Virus record (IMG/VR): IMGVR_UViG_3300025115_000033
Coordinates: 1 to 36,472 of that record
Origin: a virus
Strand: one strand, 5' to 3'
DNA length: 36,472 nucleotides
This document shows positions 28,863 to 36,472 of the stretch, piece by piece (the first letter of the stretch is position 1; each line of letters opens with the position of its first letter). Position numbers and translations under genes: made by a program. The notes below the pieces were generated by a model. That model searched no databases and was not told the origin of the DNA. It saw nothing but the letters and a program-made list of their open reading frames with translations.

Positions 28863-31509
28863 ACGCGGTCTCAAAATCGTGGTCGATCTCGACGACTCCG
28901 CGGCCAAGAAGGCGTGGGAGCGGCAGGAGAAGATGGCGACGGCGCTGGGCAACAAGCTCAAGACCGCTTTCGCCGCTGCCGCTGTTGCCACGGGAGGCCT
29001 CGTTGTCGCGTCGGCGAAGGTCGGCATCGCCTTCGACTCCAGCATGAGCCGTCTTGCCGCCAACGTCGGGGCGACAGGCCAGCAGTACGACCAGCTCAAG
29101 AAGGCGTCGATTGCGGCGATGGAGACGACCATTTTCGGCGCCAATCAATCCGCGGACGCCCTCTACAATCTCACCAGCGCGGGCTTGTCGGTGGAACAGG
29201 CCATCGGCACACTCGGTCCCACTCTGCAGATGGCGCAGGCCGAGAACTACGGCCTTGCTGAATCCGCCACGCTGATGACGAACACGCTCGGCCAGTTCGA
29301 GATGAGCATTGGCGAGGCCGACCGCATCAGCAACGCGCTGGTGGCCACCGTGGTCGCGGCGAACATGGAGATGCCGCATCTCAGCGAGGCGCTGAAGATG
29401 GTGGGCGGGCAGGCCCACATCACCGGCCTCGGCTTCGAGGAGACGCTCGCCGCGCTGTCGGCGTTCTCGACGTTCGGTTACAAAGGCAGCCAGGCTGGCA
29501 CGACGTTCGCTGCCGCGCTGCGCGAGCTGCGCGACACCGGCGGCAAGCTCGGGCCGTACATGAAGGATGTGAACATCGCCAGCGACGGTCTGGCGGTCAC
29601 GCTCGACAAGCTGAAGGCGAACGGCCTCACGGCGCAGGAGGCGCTGACCCTGTTGGGAGCCGAGGGCGGCAACGCCGTGGCGCTTCTGATGCAGGCTGGC
29701 GGCGATGCGATCCGCGACTACACCGACAAGGTGACGGACACGACGTTTGCTGCCGACAAGGCTGCGGTCAGCTTCGACAACATGGAAGGCGACCTGCTGA
29801 AGTTGCAGAACACGGCGGGGCTGGCCGGCATCACCATGTGGGACGCCATGAAGCCCGCGTTGCGTGAAGCCGTGCAGCTGCTTACCGACAAGGTGAAAGA
29901 GCTGGCGGGCTGGTTCGACAAAAACAAGGACTCCATCGCCAAGATGGTGGAGAAGATCACCACGGGCCTTGTCCAAGCCTTCTCGTGGCTGATCGAAAAC
30001 TCGCGCATCCTCATCACCGTGCTTGGCGGGCTGGTTACGACCTTCGTCGCGCTCAAGATCGGGGCCCTCGTCCAGCAGTTCATCGGATTCGTTGGCGTTC
30101 TCAAGACCGCCAAGACCGCCACGCAGCTGTTCAATCTCGCGTGGAAGGCGAACCCTCTTGGAATCGTCGCTACCGCCATCGGCCTTGCCACCACCGCCAT
30201 TGGCTACTTCACCACGGGCGTGAAGGAGAACAAGGAGGCAGTGGTCGAGGCCACGACTGCGCTCGATGACTACAGGACGAAGCTGGAGGACATCACCAGC
30301 GTGACTGGTCTGACGGCGGAGGTCGAGTCGTTGACGACCGCCGTCCGTGAGCGGCAGAAGATCATCGACGGGATGCTGGGCAAGTACGACGAGTGGAGGT
30401 CGGCGGGCAAGACCGTCATCGAGCAGGTTGCGCTCGCCACTTCCACGGGCTTGAACGATCAGATCAACAAGGAGACCGAGCTGCTTCAGCTCGACAAGGA
30501 CAGGCTCAAGTTGGCGATTGCTCGACTCGCGCTCGTGAAGCCGAAGGGTGACGCTGGAGCGAGCAATCCGGCGACAGACCCGAAGGTGACACACAACAAA
30601 GCCGTGCTCAAGTTAATGACCAGTGATAACGTGTCGTGGTTTGCCAGCGACCTCTCCGCTCGTGAGGCATGGCTGGGGGAGAGCAATAAGATCACGATCG
30701 ATAAGGTCGAGGAGGTGAAGGTCGCCACCAAAGACCTCGTGGCGGTCTACGACGAAGCCTACTCCGAGATAGAGAGCCGCGACAGGTTCTTCCACGACTC
30801 GATGTTCTCGGCAGCGCAGACGGCGGGCCAGATGATGATTGGCGGCGAGAAGAAGTGGGGCAACATCCGCAAAGCCCTCCAGCACCAGCTCCTCTCGTCG
30901 ATGCTCAGCAAGCTGTTGAGCACAATGAGCGCGGAGATGATCGCTAAGGTGTCCCACGAGGCCGGCATGAAGGCGGTGACCATCGCCAGCGAGCAGGCGA
31001 AGTCCTTTGCTGCGGCTGGTGGCGCGAGCTTACGCACGGCTGTCCGCGCCAAGGAGGCCACGGCGTCGGGTGCGAACACGGCCAAGCAGACCGTGGAGAC
31101 GGCTTCGGGTGTCACAGCGTTCTTTGCCCGCCTCGGCCCCGTGGGCCTCGTCGCTGCCGCTGCGGCGATCGGGATGTTCGTGGCAATGATCCGCAACGCC
31201 GCTCGTCGCGCTGGTGGTGGTCTGCTGGGCGGCGTGGGCGGTGAGCGCGAGGATCGCAACCTCATGCTCTATTCGCCTGGCGAGTACGTGGTGCAGGCGT
31301 CGAGCGTTCGGGGCGTGGGCGTGGGCACGCTGAACCACATCAACCGCACGGGCACGCTTCCTGGCGGCGGCGGGGGCGGCATTGTCGTCAACGTCGATGC
31401 CCGCTCGGAAGTCACGAAGGAGGCGATCCGTCGCTACTTCACGACGCAGGACGGGGCGAGGTTCTTCCGCGAGCTGATGGAGCGGGAGTCGGTGCTTTCA
31501 GCAGGCTGA
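28843..31509 (+). CDS. Tail tape measure protein
   Basis: The 888-residue product is the longest in the window, as expected for the protein that sets tail length. The N-terminal part (GATGQQYDQLKKASIAAMET; ALYNLTSAGLSVEQAIGTLG) matches the TP901-type tape measure core domain. Hydrophobic stretches near residues 385-415 and 430-460 and another at 760-785 may insert in the host membrane. The middle is helical and Lys/Glu-rich. The C-terminus is Gly-rich (GGVGGEREDRNLMLYSPGEY). GAGGAGG precedes the ATG. Confidence 0.93.
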   Translation: MALTLGERGLKIVVDLDDSAAKKAWERQEKMATALGNKLKTAFAAAAVATGGLVVASAKVGIAFDSSMSRLAANVGATGQQYDQLKKASIAAMETTIFGANQSADALYNLTSAGLSVEQAIGTLGPTLQMAQAENYGLAESATLMTNTLGQFEMSIGEADRISNALVATVVAANMEMPHLSEALKMVGGQAHITGLGFEETLAALSAFSTFGYKGSQAGTTFAAALRELRDTGGKLGPYMKDVNIASDGLAVTLDKLKANGLTAQEALTLLGAEGGNAVALLMQAGGDAIRDYTDKVTDTTFAADKAAVSFDNMEGDLLKLQNTAGLAGITMWDAMKPALREAVQLLTDKVKELAGWFDKNKDSIAKMVEKITTGLVQAFSWLIENSRILITVLGGLVTTFVALKIGALVQQFIGFVGVLKTAKTATQLFNLAWKANPLGIVATAIGLATTAIGYFTTGVKENKEAVVEATTALDDYRTKLEDITSVTGLTAEVESLTTAVRERQKIIDGMLGKYDEWRSAGKTVIEQVALATSTGLNDQINKETELLQLDKDRLKLAIARLALVKPKGDAGASNPATDPKVTHNKAVLKLMTSDNVSWFASDLSAREAWLGESNKITIDKVEEVKVATKDLVAVYDEAYSEIESRDRFFHDSMFSAAQTAGQMMIGGEKKWGNIRKALQHQLLSSMLSKLLSTMSAEMIAKVSHEAGMKAVTIASEQAKSFAAAGGASLRTAVRAKEATASGANTAKQTVETASGVTAFFARLGPVGLVAAAAAIGMFVAMIRNAARRAGGGLLGGVGGEREDRNLMLYSPGEYVVQASSVRGVGVGTLNHINRTGTLPGGGGGGIVVNVDARSEVTKEAIRRYFTTQDGARFFRELMERESVLSAG

Positions 31510-31516
31510 GGAAGCC

Positions 31517-31882
31517 ATGTACCTCTACGACGGTGACTCTGTTGGCGTGGCCTTTGATGGCGTTGCCGAGATCCCGATTGAGACGCCGGGAAACGCGGTC
31601 GTGCTGATCGCCGAGAACGGGAAGGCGCGCAGCTACGTCCGCAGCAGCCCGACCGAGCGGGTGTTCTCCGTGGTGACGTCGCCCATGACCTCTACCATGT
31701 TCGATGCCCTCTACGCCCACGTCAGCGTCTTCGACTTCGCAGGCTTTGTTCACTGGTGGTATCCCGATGCGAACTCCGCGACCGGGACGGTCTACAGAGT
31801 GCGGGTGATGTCCTTCGATTCCCGCAAGGCGGGCCTGTTCTACTTCGTCACGATGAAGCTGCGCGAGGAGATTACCTTGTGA
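31517..31882 (+). CDS. Minor tail protein
   Basis: A 121-residue beta-rich product (AVVLIAENGKARSYVRSSPT; FDALYAHVSVFDFAGFVHWW; VYRVRVMSFDSRKAGLFYFV). A gene of this size directly after the tape measure is commonly a minor tail or distal-tail adaptor protein. No motif decides its exact role. The stop overlaps the next gene's GTG. Confidence 0.6.
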   Translation: MYLYDGDSVGVAFDGVAEIPIETPGNAVVLIAENGKARSYVRSSPTERVFSVVTSPMTSTMFDALYAHVSVFDFAGFVHWWYPDANSATGTVYRVRVMSFDSRKAGLFYFVTMKLREEITL

Positions 31883-34104
31883 GAACGCTGAGCACGAACG
31901 TCACCAACGGCATTGCCGGCGACGTGGGCAGCAAGCCTGTGCTGCTGTTGCTCGTGACGCTCGCTGACGGCACCATCTTCCGCTGGTCTACCAAGAGCAC
32001 CGCCGACTTCATCGACTGGACGGGTGATACCTTCGTCGGCGACGTCATCAGCCACGTGAGCAGCATCAGCACCGAAGTTGACATCCCACGCTTTGGGAGC
32101 CGCAACATCCTCGGCAACTTCGACTTCGATCTCGTGAACGCGGCCTACTCCGGCACCACCCGATTCGACGAGTATCTCGTGGACGAAGGGGTGACGATGG
32201 AGGGCGCAACGGTCGAGGTGCGGCTGATCTTCGACGCAACGAATGCCACGTGGACGGCTGCGGCGATCATCGGCTACGGCAAGGTGGTGAGCACCAGCTT
32301 CGATCTCGACACCTACAGCGTCAACGTGCAGACGGACGGGAAAGACGGCTACGTGCAAGTCCCTGTCTCGGTCGTGCGAGACGTTGCCGGCTGGGACGGC
32401 GATCCAGAGTATACCAAGGGTGAGACGGAGATCCCGTTCGTCTACGGCAACGTCGCTGATCTCTATGTTCCCTCCGTCGTGACCATCACCACGTTCGGCG
32501 AGCAACGGGTGCAGATCGACACCGAGAAATGCTACGGCCTGTCAAGCCTGTGGGTGAGCGGCTATCGTTGCGACCGCGACATGGTGGAGATCGCTGCGGA
32601 CAAGAACTACATCGACTGGATGCCCGTCAGCGCGTCGGCACCGCCTAACGCCGGTCTTGTGCCGCTGGAGGGCGTCTACGACACAAGCCCGACCGGCTGG
32701 ACCAATGAGGCGTACACCTTCTGGTTTATTGGGACGACGCAGGCCAACGTCTACGACGACAATCTCAGCACCAGTGCGCGGGTCAACGGCACGATTGGTG
32801 CGCCTCCCTACAACTCACACCGCGTTGATTTCACCGGCATGACCCACGGCCTCGACAGCGACAGCCCCATCTTGAGAGACCTGTGGGGCGTCGCTGTGCG
32901 TGTCAAGACGCGGAACGTGGCGACCTACAATCATCCGTGGTTCAAGTTCATGCTGGCCGACAGCGGCTCCTCGTGGTCGGCTGGGCTGACGGTCGGCGAC
33001 AACGTGGAACTCGACGGCTTCGAGCCGCACGAAAAGTTCTTCTTCGGCGTCTCCGCTGGCGACTGGACGTTCGCCGGTCTCGTGGCGCGCGGAATGCGCG
33101 TGGCCAGGGAGAGCGGCAACGACGTGACCGTGGAGCGATTCACCGACCTGTTCGAGATCAAGATGGATTGGGTTGTCGCCGAGTCTTTCAGTTCCGCTGA
33201 TTTTCTGTCACTCGGCGTCTACGGCAGAGAGTACAACAACACCGACATGGCTGACGGCGTGCGCTACGGGGCTGATCCAAGCACGCTCTACATCTCGTCA
33301 CCCGTTGCCGCCATCGAGCATCTGCTGCGGTTGTATCACCCTCCTGCGCTGTCGGAGATCAACGAGACCTCTTTCAATCAGGCCTACACCGACTGCAACG
33401 CCTGGGGCAGGGCGGCGACGGAGATCGAGGACGAGTGGGCGATTGGCGGCTGGCAGACGAGAAAGCAGAACCTGCGCGACTGCATCGAGGACATCTGCGA
33501 AGAGTTCGGCCTCGCCTACCTGCAGGGTTTCGACGGCACGATCAAGCTGGCGATGGTGCAGCCGCAGACCAGCGTCTACGAGTTCGACCTCGGCGACATC
33601 CTTGCCGGGAGCCTCGTGCTCGACGCCACGCGACTCAGCGAGGTGCGGAACAGCTTTGTCCTTCGCTACGGCTACAACGAGTCCACGCAGCTTTGGAGCA
33701 GCGTCAGCATCAACAAGGACAGCGGGATCGTCGAGGGCTCCTCGTGGTTCTATCTGCAGCGTGCCTGTCAGGAGAGCTTCGACGCCTACGGCGTGACACA
33801 GGAACTCAAGATCGACCTGAAGTGGATCGCCTCGGAGAATGCTGCACGAAAGGCTCTGGATTGGCACGTTTGGCGGCGGCGGAAGTGCCCCAAGCTGGCG
33901 CGCTGGAAGTCGAGCGGAATCCAATCCCTTGCGGTCGAGGTGATGGATTCGGTGACGGTCAAGCACCCGCTCACCGAAGCGACGGTGGGCGAAGATTTCA
34001 TCGTCTACTCCGTCGTGTTCGACTGGCAGCGCATGACTATCGAGTATCGTGGGATCAGGGTTGAGGACATGAACAGGGACAGCGGACCAGTCCCCTCGCC
34101 ATGA
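31879..34104 (+). CDS. Tail tip / hub protein (putative)
   Basis: The 741-residue product is mostly beta and carries the pattern of tip-attachment proteins. The N-terminal part (VLLLLVTLADGTIFRWSTKS; TEVDIPRFGSRNILGNFDFD) looks like a phage hub domain. The middle section (about 280-480) has lectin-like or jelly-roll segments (RDLWGVAVRVKTRNVATYNH). The final third (RKQNLRDCIEDICEEFGLAY; YEFDLGDILAGSLVLDATRL) resembles the conserved hub core that closes the tail tube. GTG at 31879 overlaps the previous stop. Motif GTGACAC is nearly absent here. Confidence 0.65.
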   Translation: MRTLSTNVTNGIAGDVGSKPVLLLLVTLADGTIFRWSTKSTADFIDWTGDTFVGDVISHVSSISTEVDIPRFGSRNILGNFDFDLVNAAYSGTTRFDEYLVDEGVTMEGATVEVRLIFDATNATWTAAAIIGYGKVVSTSFDLDTYSVNVQTDGKDGYVQVPVSVVRDVAGWDGDPEYTKGETEIPFVYGNVADLYVPSVVTITTFGEQRVQIDTEKCYGLSSLWVSGYRCDRDMVEIAADKNYIDWMPVSASAPPNAGLVPLEGVYDTSPTGWTNEAYTFWFIGTTQANVYDDNLSTSARVNGTIGAPPYNSHRVDFTGMTHGLDSDSPILRDLWGVAVRVKTRNVATYNHPWFKFMLADSGSSWSAGLTVGDNVELDGFEPHEKFFFGVSAGDWTFAGLVARGMRVARESGNDVTVERFTDLFEIKMDWVVAESFSSADFLSLGVYGREYNNTDMADGVRYGADPSTLYISSPVAAIEHLLRLYHPPALSEINETSFNQAYTDCNAWGRAATEIEDEWAIGGWQTRKQNLRDCIEDICEEFGLAYLQGFDGTIKLAMVQPQTSVYEFDLGDILAGSLVLDATRLSEVRNSFVLRYGYNESTQLWSSVSINKDSGIVEGSSWFYLQRACQESFDAYGVTQELKIDLKWIASENAARKALDWHVWRRRKCPKLARWKSSGIQSLAVEVMDSVTVKHPLTEATVGEDFIVYSVVFDWQRMTIEYRGIRVEDMNRDSGPVPSP

Positions 34105-34127
34105 AAAACAAGAGGAGACTGGACTGA
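34101..34127 (+). other. Eight-codon frame MKNKRRLD, copy of the end of the gene at 330-548
   Basis: This tiny frame starts on ATGA overlapping the tail-tip stop. Its 27 bases match 522-548 at 25 positions, where MKNKRGLD ends a putative holin. It is too short to be a credible gene and may be a recombination scar or shared junction. Confidence 0.5.
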
Positions 34128-34154
34128 GGCCCTGTCTGATCGGAGGAGGTCGAG

Positions 34155-34445
34155 ATGCCTTTCAAGATGAGCGGCGACGAGTGTCTGCGGGCCAGCCTCG
34201 GTGCCTACGGCGTTCGCAAGTTCACGGACACCAACGCCCACGTGGGGCAGGCGGTGGCGGTCAAGGCGGTGGGCGGCGACGTCACCGTGACACTGATCGA
34301 CGATGGCGGGATCACTTGGAGCGGCCACGTCATCAAGGACGGCGACGTGCTTCCCGGCTGCTGGACGAGTGTGCAGCGGACGGCTGGTGGCACGGGCATC
34401 ATCGTGTTCAACGCGCCGGGGCAGACCTACAGCGCGTGGACGTAG
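34155..34445 (+). CDS. Small tail-region protein
   Basis: A 96-residue product, probably beta (GDVTVTLIDDGGITWSGHVI; GGTGIIVFNAPGQTYSAWT). GGAGGAGGTCGAG makes a very strong start. By place, a tail-tip or fibre accessory; no family is recognised. Confidence 0.6.
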   Translation: MPFKMSGDECLRASLGAYGVRKFTDTNAHVGQAVAVKAVGGDVTVTLIDDGGITWSGHVIKDGDVLPGCWTSVQRTAGGTGIIVFNAPGQTYSAWT

Positions 34446-34454
34446 GAGGTCGCC

Positions 34455-35993
34455 ATGATGCTGAGTAGCGGGCTGCTTCTACAACAGCGCCGGCTGGGCG
34501 ACGACGTGATTGCCGCCGGGCTTGTCCACGACTGGAGGATGGACGAGGAAGCCGCCGTCTCCGACCGCATGGGCGCCCGCAACCTCACCTCGTCGTGCGG
34601 GCAGGCGCTGGACTTCAGCGGTGACACGGCAGACGTCAACTGGCTGTGGGACACCGGTGCCACGGACTACCAGATGGCGTTCGTGGACAACAAGCCAACC
34701 ATGAGCATCGGTGCTGTCTACAACGCTGACACGGTACACGATGGGCATCTCTATGGTGGGTGGTACGGTAGTGGAGGCGCTCCCGCGTCGGTTCGCGTTC
34801 GCAACGTGGCGGCGGTGCTGAAGTGCCAGCTCTCGTTCTGGGTGACTCCTACGGCCATTCGTGCCTTCAGCGTGACACCGCCAACGGCAGGGAATTGGAC
34901 AAGGGTGTGGTGGCAGCTGGACACCTCGCAGGCCACGGAACTCGGCACGTCTGCTGGAGTCGCGGCTCGTGTTCGTTGCTGGGTGAACGGCGTGGAGCAG
35001 AACGTCGTGAAGGATGGCGCGACCGTCGTGCAAGGTGACACCCTCGACGTCAGCGGGACTGTGATCCGAAACCGCCTGAGCATTGGCGGTGGATGCTACG
35101 ATCCGTCTGCCATCGTGCGCCCCGATCAGTTCCCGTTCAATGGCAAGATTCAGCGCGGGTTCGTCACCAGCCAGCTTGTGACACAAGGGGAGGCCGAGAC
35201 GCTGCTCACGGGCCACCCCTACCAGTTCCCGACGCTTGGCGACGGCCACATCCACGTCCTCGACGATGGAACGGGCACGGTGGCGACGTGCTACCGCGAC
35301 GGCACGTCGCTGACGGCGTATCACGAGGGGGGCATGCCCATCAACACCGCGTGGGTCAACGCCACGGCCCAGCAGGCTCCTTGCCCGCAGACGCTGTTGC
35401 GTCGCCACGGCACGGCTGCGGCTCCCGGCATGGGTGGGAGTCAGACGCTCATCGCTGGCGGTGGAGCCTTTGATCCCACGGCTGGCTTCGACATCGGGGC
35501 GGGCGACTGGACCTACATGCTGGTGTGTCGCAGCCCCGAGGCGACAAGCCTGCAGTCGCGCATCTTCACCCAACGCAACACCGCGAGTCCGCAGAACGGA
35601 TTTACCATCTGGACATCTCCGACGAACGGCCACGTCTACATCTTTGGAGTCAATCAATCTGGTGGCAATGGTACGAGCTACATCTATCGTGCGCTCCACG
35701 AGGGGGATTGGGTGACGATTGCCATTGTGTCACGAAGCGGCTCGGCTGTGGTGAAATGGGCGAAGGCGAGTCAGGATGTCCTCAGCAATCCCAGCACCAA
35801 CAGCCTGACGGCGGCTCTGCCGATGGGCGGCTCCAGCAATCAGCGGGTTCGCATGATGAGCGCCAGTATCGCCCTGGACGGCGTGGTACAGGTTGGGAAG
35901 AACCTGCTGGGGCGCGTGGTGTTCTACAACAGGGCGCTCACCGACGACGAGCTGCTGGTCAATCACAAAGCCATGAGGGGGCAGTATGTCTGA
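34455..35993 (+). CDS. Tail fibre / receptor-binding protein with LamG-like lectin domains
   Basis: The 512-residue product seems to hold two concanavalin-like (LamG) beta-sandwich domains. The first spans about residues 20-250 (LVHDWRMDEEAAVSDRMGAR; FNGKIQRGFVTSQLVTQGEA) and the second about 320-510 (GDWTYMLVCRSPEATSLQSR; GRVVFYNRALTDDELLVNHK). The phrases H-D-W-R-M-D-E and the R-x-x-x-x-N-R-A-L-T-D-x-E end are typical of these domains. They bind sugars and would recognise host surface glycans. It follows the tail-tip gene and precedes the lysis module. Confidence 0.78.
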   Translation: MMLSSGLLLQQRRLGDDVIAAGLVHDWRMDEEAAVSDRMGARNLTSSCGQALDFSGDTADVNWLWDTGATDYQMAFVDNKPTMSIGAVYNADTVHDGHLYGGWYGSGGAPASVRVRNVAAVLKCQLSFWVTPTAIRAFSVTPPTAGNWTRVWWQLDTSQATELGTSAGVAARVRCWVNGVEQNVVKDGATVVQGDTLDVSGTVIRNRLSIGGGCYDPSAIVRPDQFPFNGKIQRGFVTSQLVTQGEAETLLTGHPYQFPTLGDGHIHVLDDGTGTVATCYRDGTSLTAYHEGGMPINTAWVNATAQQAPCPQTLLRRHGTAAAPGMGGSQTLIAGGGAFDPTAGFDIGAGDWTYMLVCRSPEATSLQSRIFTQRNTASPQNGFTIWTSPTNGHVYIFGVNQSGGNGTSYIYRALHEGDWVTIAIVSRSGSAVVKWAKASQDVLSNPSTNSLTAALPMGGSSNQRVRMMSASIALDGVVQVGKNLLGRVVFYNRALTDDELLVNHKAMRGQYV

Positions 35994-36318
35994 TGTCCGC
36001 AAGGTCGGCACCTACGTCGTGCTGGCGGCTTCGCGTTTGACGCAACCGCTCACGCTTCCCAGCTACACCAGTCCCATCAACGGCGAGGTCGTGCCTGCCT
36101 TCGACTTCACGGGCGGCCTTCCGCTTGGCGAGGTCGTGTCTCACACGGAGAGCGTGGACGGCACCCTGACGCGCTTCGGCGGCGAGTGGACGGCCCATCA
36201 GATGTTCGCGCTGTCCATGCTGTCTCACGCGGATGGCACGGGCGGGAAGGTGCTGACGCACAGCGAGGCCCTTGCCTTGCAGGCGACGCCAGAGTGGCTG
36301 CGCGAATCCGAGGAGTAG
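35986..36318 (+). CDS. Hypothetical tail-fibre accessory protein
   Basis: A 110-residue product (GTYVVLAASRLTQPLTLPSY; ALSMLSHADGTGGKVLTHSE). It overlaps the fibre gene by 8 bases, suggesting coupled translation and perhaps a role as fibre chaperone or structural partner. No family is recognised. Confidence 0.6.
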   Translation: MSDVRKVGTYVVLAASRLTQPLTLPSYTSPINGEVVPAFDFTGGLPLGEVVSHTESVDGTLTRFGGEWTAHQMFALSMLSHADGTGGKVLTHSEALALQATPEWLRESEE

Positions 36319-36323
36319 TAGCC

Positions 36324-36472
36324 ATGAGCGAGAAGCGAAGCCCTAATGAGCACGGCGAGCGGCGAGGCGAGCAGCGGGAACTGTGCCGCCTTCGCGAACG
36401 CGAGCTTGACCTGCTCCAAGGCAACATCGCCGCACTCACGGCGGAAGTGGGTGCGTTGAAGAAAACACCGTG
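36324..36472 (+). CDS. Small coiled-coil protein, cut at the window edge
   Basis: At least 49 residues, charged and helical (RRGEQRELCRLRERELDLLQ, then GNIAALTAEVGALKK), like a coiled-coil lysis or structural accessory. The frame is open to the last base. If the molecule were circular here, the frame would run into position 1 in a register different from the gene at 6-215. Confidence 0.55.
   Translation, partial: MSEKRSPNEHGERRGEQRELCRLRERELDLLQGNIAALTAEVGALKKTP

Larger units (their letters stand above)
399..35733. repeat. Dispersed palindromic heptamer GTG(A/T)CAC, about 95 copies
   Basis: Reading the + strand by eye gives about 61 GTGACAC and about 34 GTGTCAC copies. From base composition about 4-5 would be expected, so enrichment is near twentyfold. 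The core is an odd-length palindrome (GTG, one base, CAC). The G/C-centred versions GTGGCAC and GTGCCAC are also enriched, but less. About 86 copies fall before 27 kb, roughly one per 310 bases, both in genes and between them. Only two lie between 27.0 and 33.7 kb, then seven follow up to 35.7 kb. In genes it is often read as Val-Thr-Gln/His or Arg-Asp-Thr, so protein function does not explain it. Its role is unknown. Confidence 0.85.

Noticed and set aside
399-35733. A CRISPR array or ordinary tandem repeat made of the heptamer
   Set aside because: Copies are irregularly spaced, lie in coding frames and occur in both orientations, unlike repeat-spacer arrays.
48-36439. Long minus-strand frames, for example opposite 28735-30594 and 18884-20164
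   Set aside because: They mirror well-supported + strand genes in a high-G+C genome, lack ribosome-binding sites and have low-complexity composition.
36324-36472. Proof that the sequence is a closed circle
   Set aside because: Joining the end to position 1 keeps a frame open but in a different register from the gene at 6-215, so circularity can be neither shown nor excluded from this window.

Overview
This window reads as most of the genome of a tailed double-stranded DNA phage with a siphovirus plan: terminase, portal, head, a long tape measure, tail tip, lectin-like tail fibre and endolysin. Base composition is high in G+C, roughly 60% by eye. Every convincing gene lies on the + strand, packed end to end with ATGA, GTGA or TGATG overlaps. 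I see no integrase, excisionase or CI-type repressor, so a strictly lytic life is the simplest reading. The host cannot be named from the sequence; Shine-Dalgarno sites are ordinary AAGGAG/GGAGG.

Layout. 1-1105: lysis (small membrane proteins, M15 peptidase endolysin), closed by a strong terminator. 1105-2800: a dyad-rich regulatory stretch, three small early genes, a terminator and an extended -10 promoter. 2894-6205: DUF932 protein, many small unknown genes, a second promoter and a ribbon-helix-helix protein. 6205-14248: recombination and replication (Gp157-like, Rad52/ERF-type annealing protein, SSB, replication initiator with iterons inside its own gene, MazG-like, PD-(D/E)XK nuclease, RuvC-like resolvase) mixed with small zinc-ribbon-like proteins. 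14488-18522: a DNA hypermodification cluster: ParB-N-like protein, DpdA-type guanine transglycosylase, a QueD-like paralogue, a YhhQ/VUT precursor transporter, QueD, QueE and FolE. 18537-26810: packaging and head. 26985-36318: tail tube, tail-assembly chaperone with a likely -1 frameshift, tape measure, tail tip and fibre. The last gene runs off the right edge.

Two things stand out. First, the phage should make a 7-deazaguanine base from GTP (FolE, QueD, QueE) and swap it into its DNA with DpdA. No QueC is visible, and a second, divergent QueD-like gene sits directly after dpdA. The base may therefore be 7-carboxy-7-deazaguanine or a decarboxylated form rather than preQ0.

Second, the odd-length palindrome GTG(A/T)CAC occurs about 95 times, some twenty times the chance level. 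It lies in genes and between them, often supplying the stop codon of one gene and the start of the next. It is dense from 1 to 27 kb, nearly absent from the tail genes at 27-33.7 kb, and returns after that. Nothing annotated here explains it; it could be a dispersed binding site, a modification target or another genome-wide signal.
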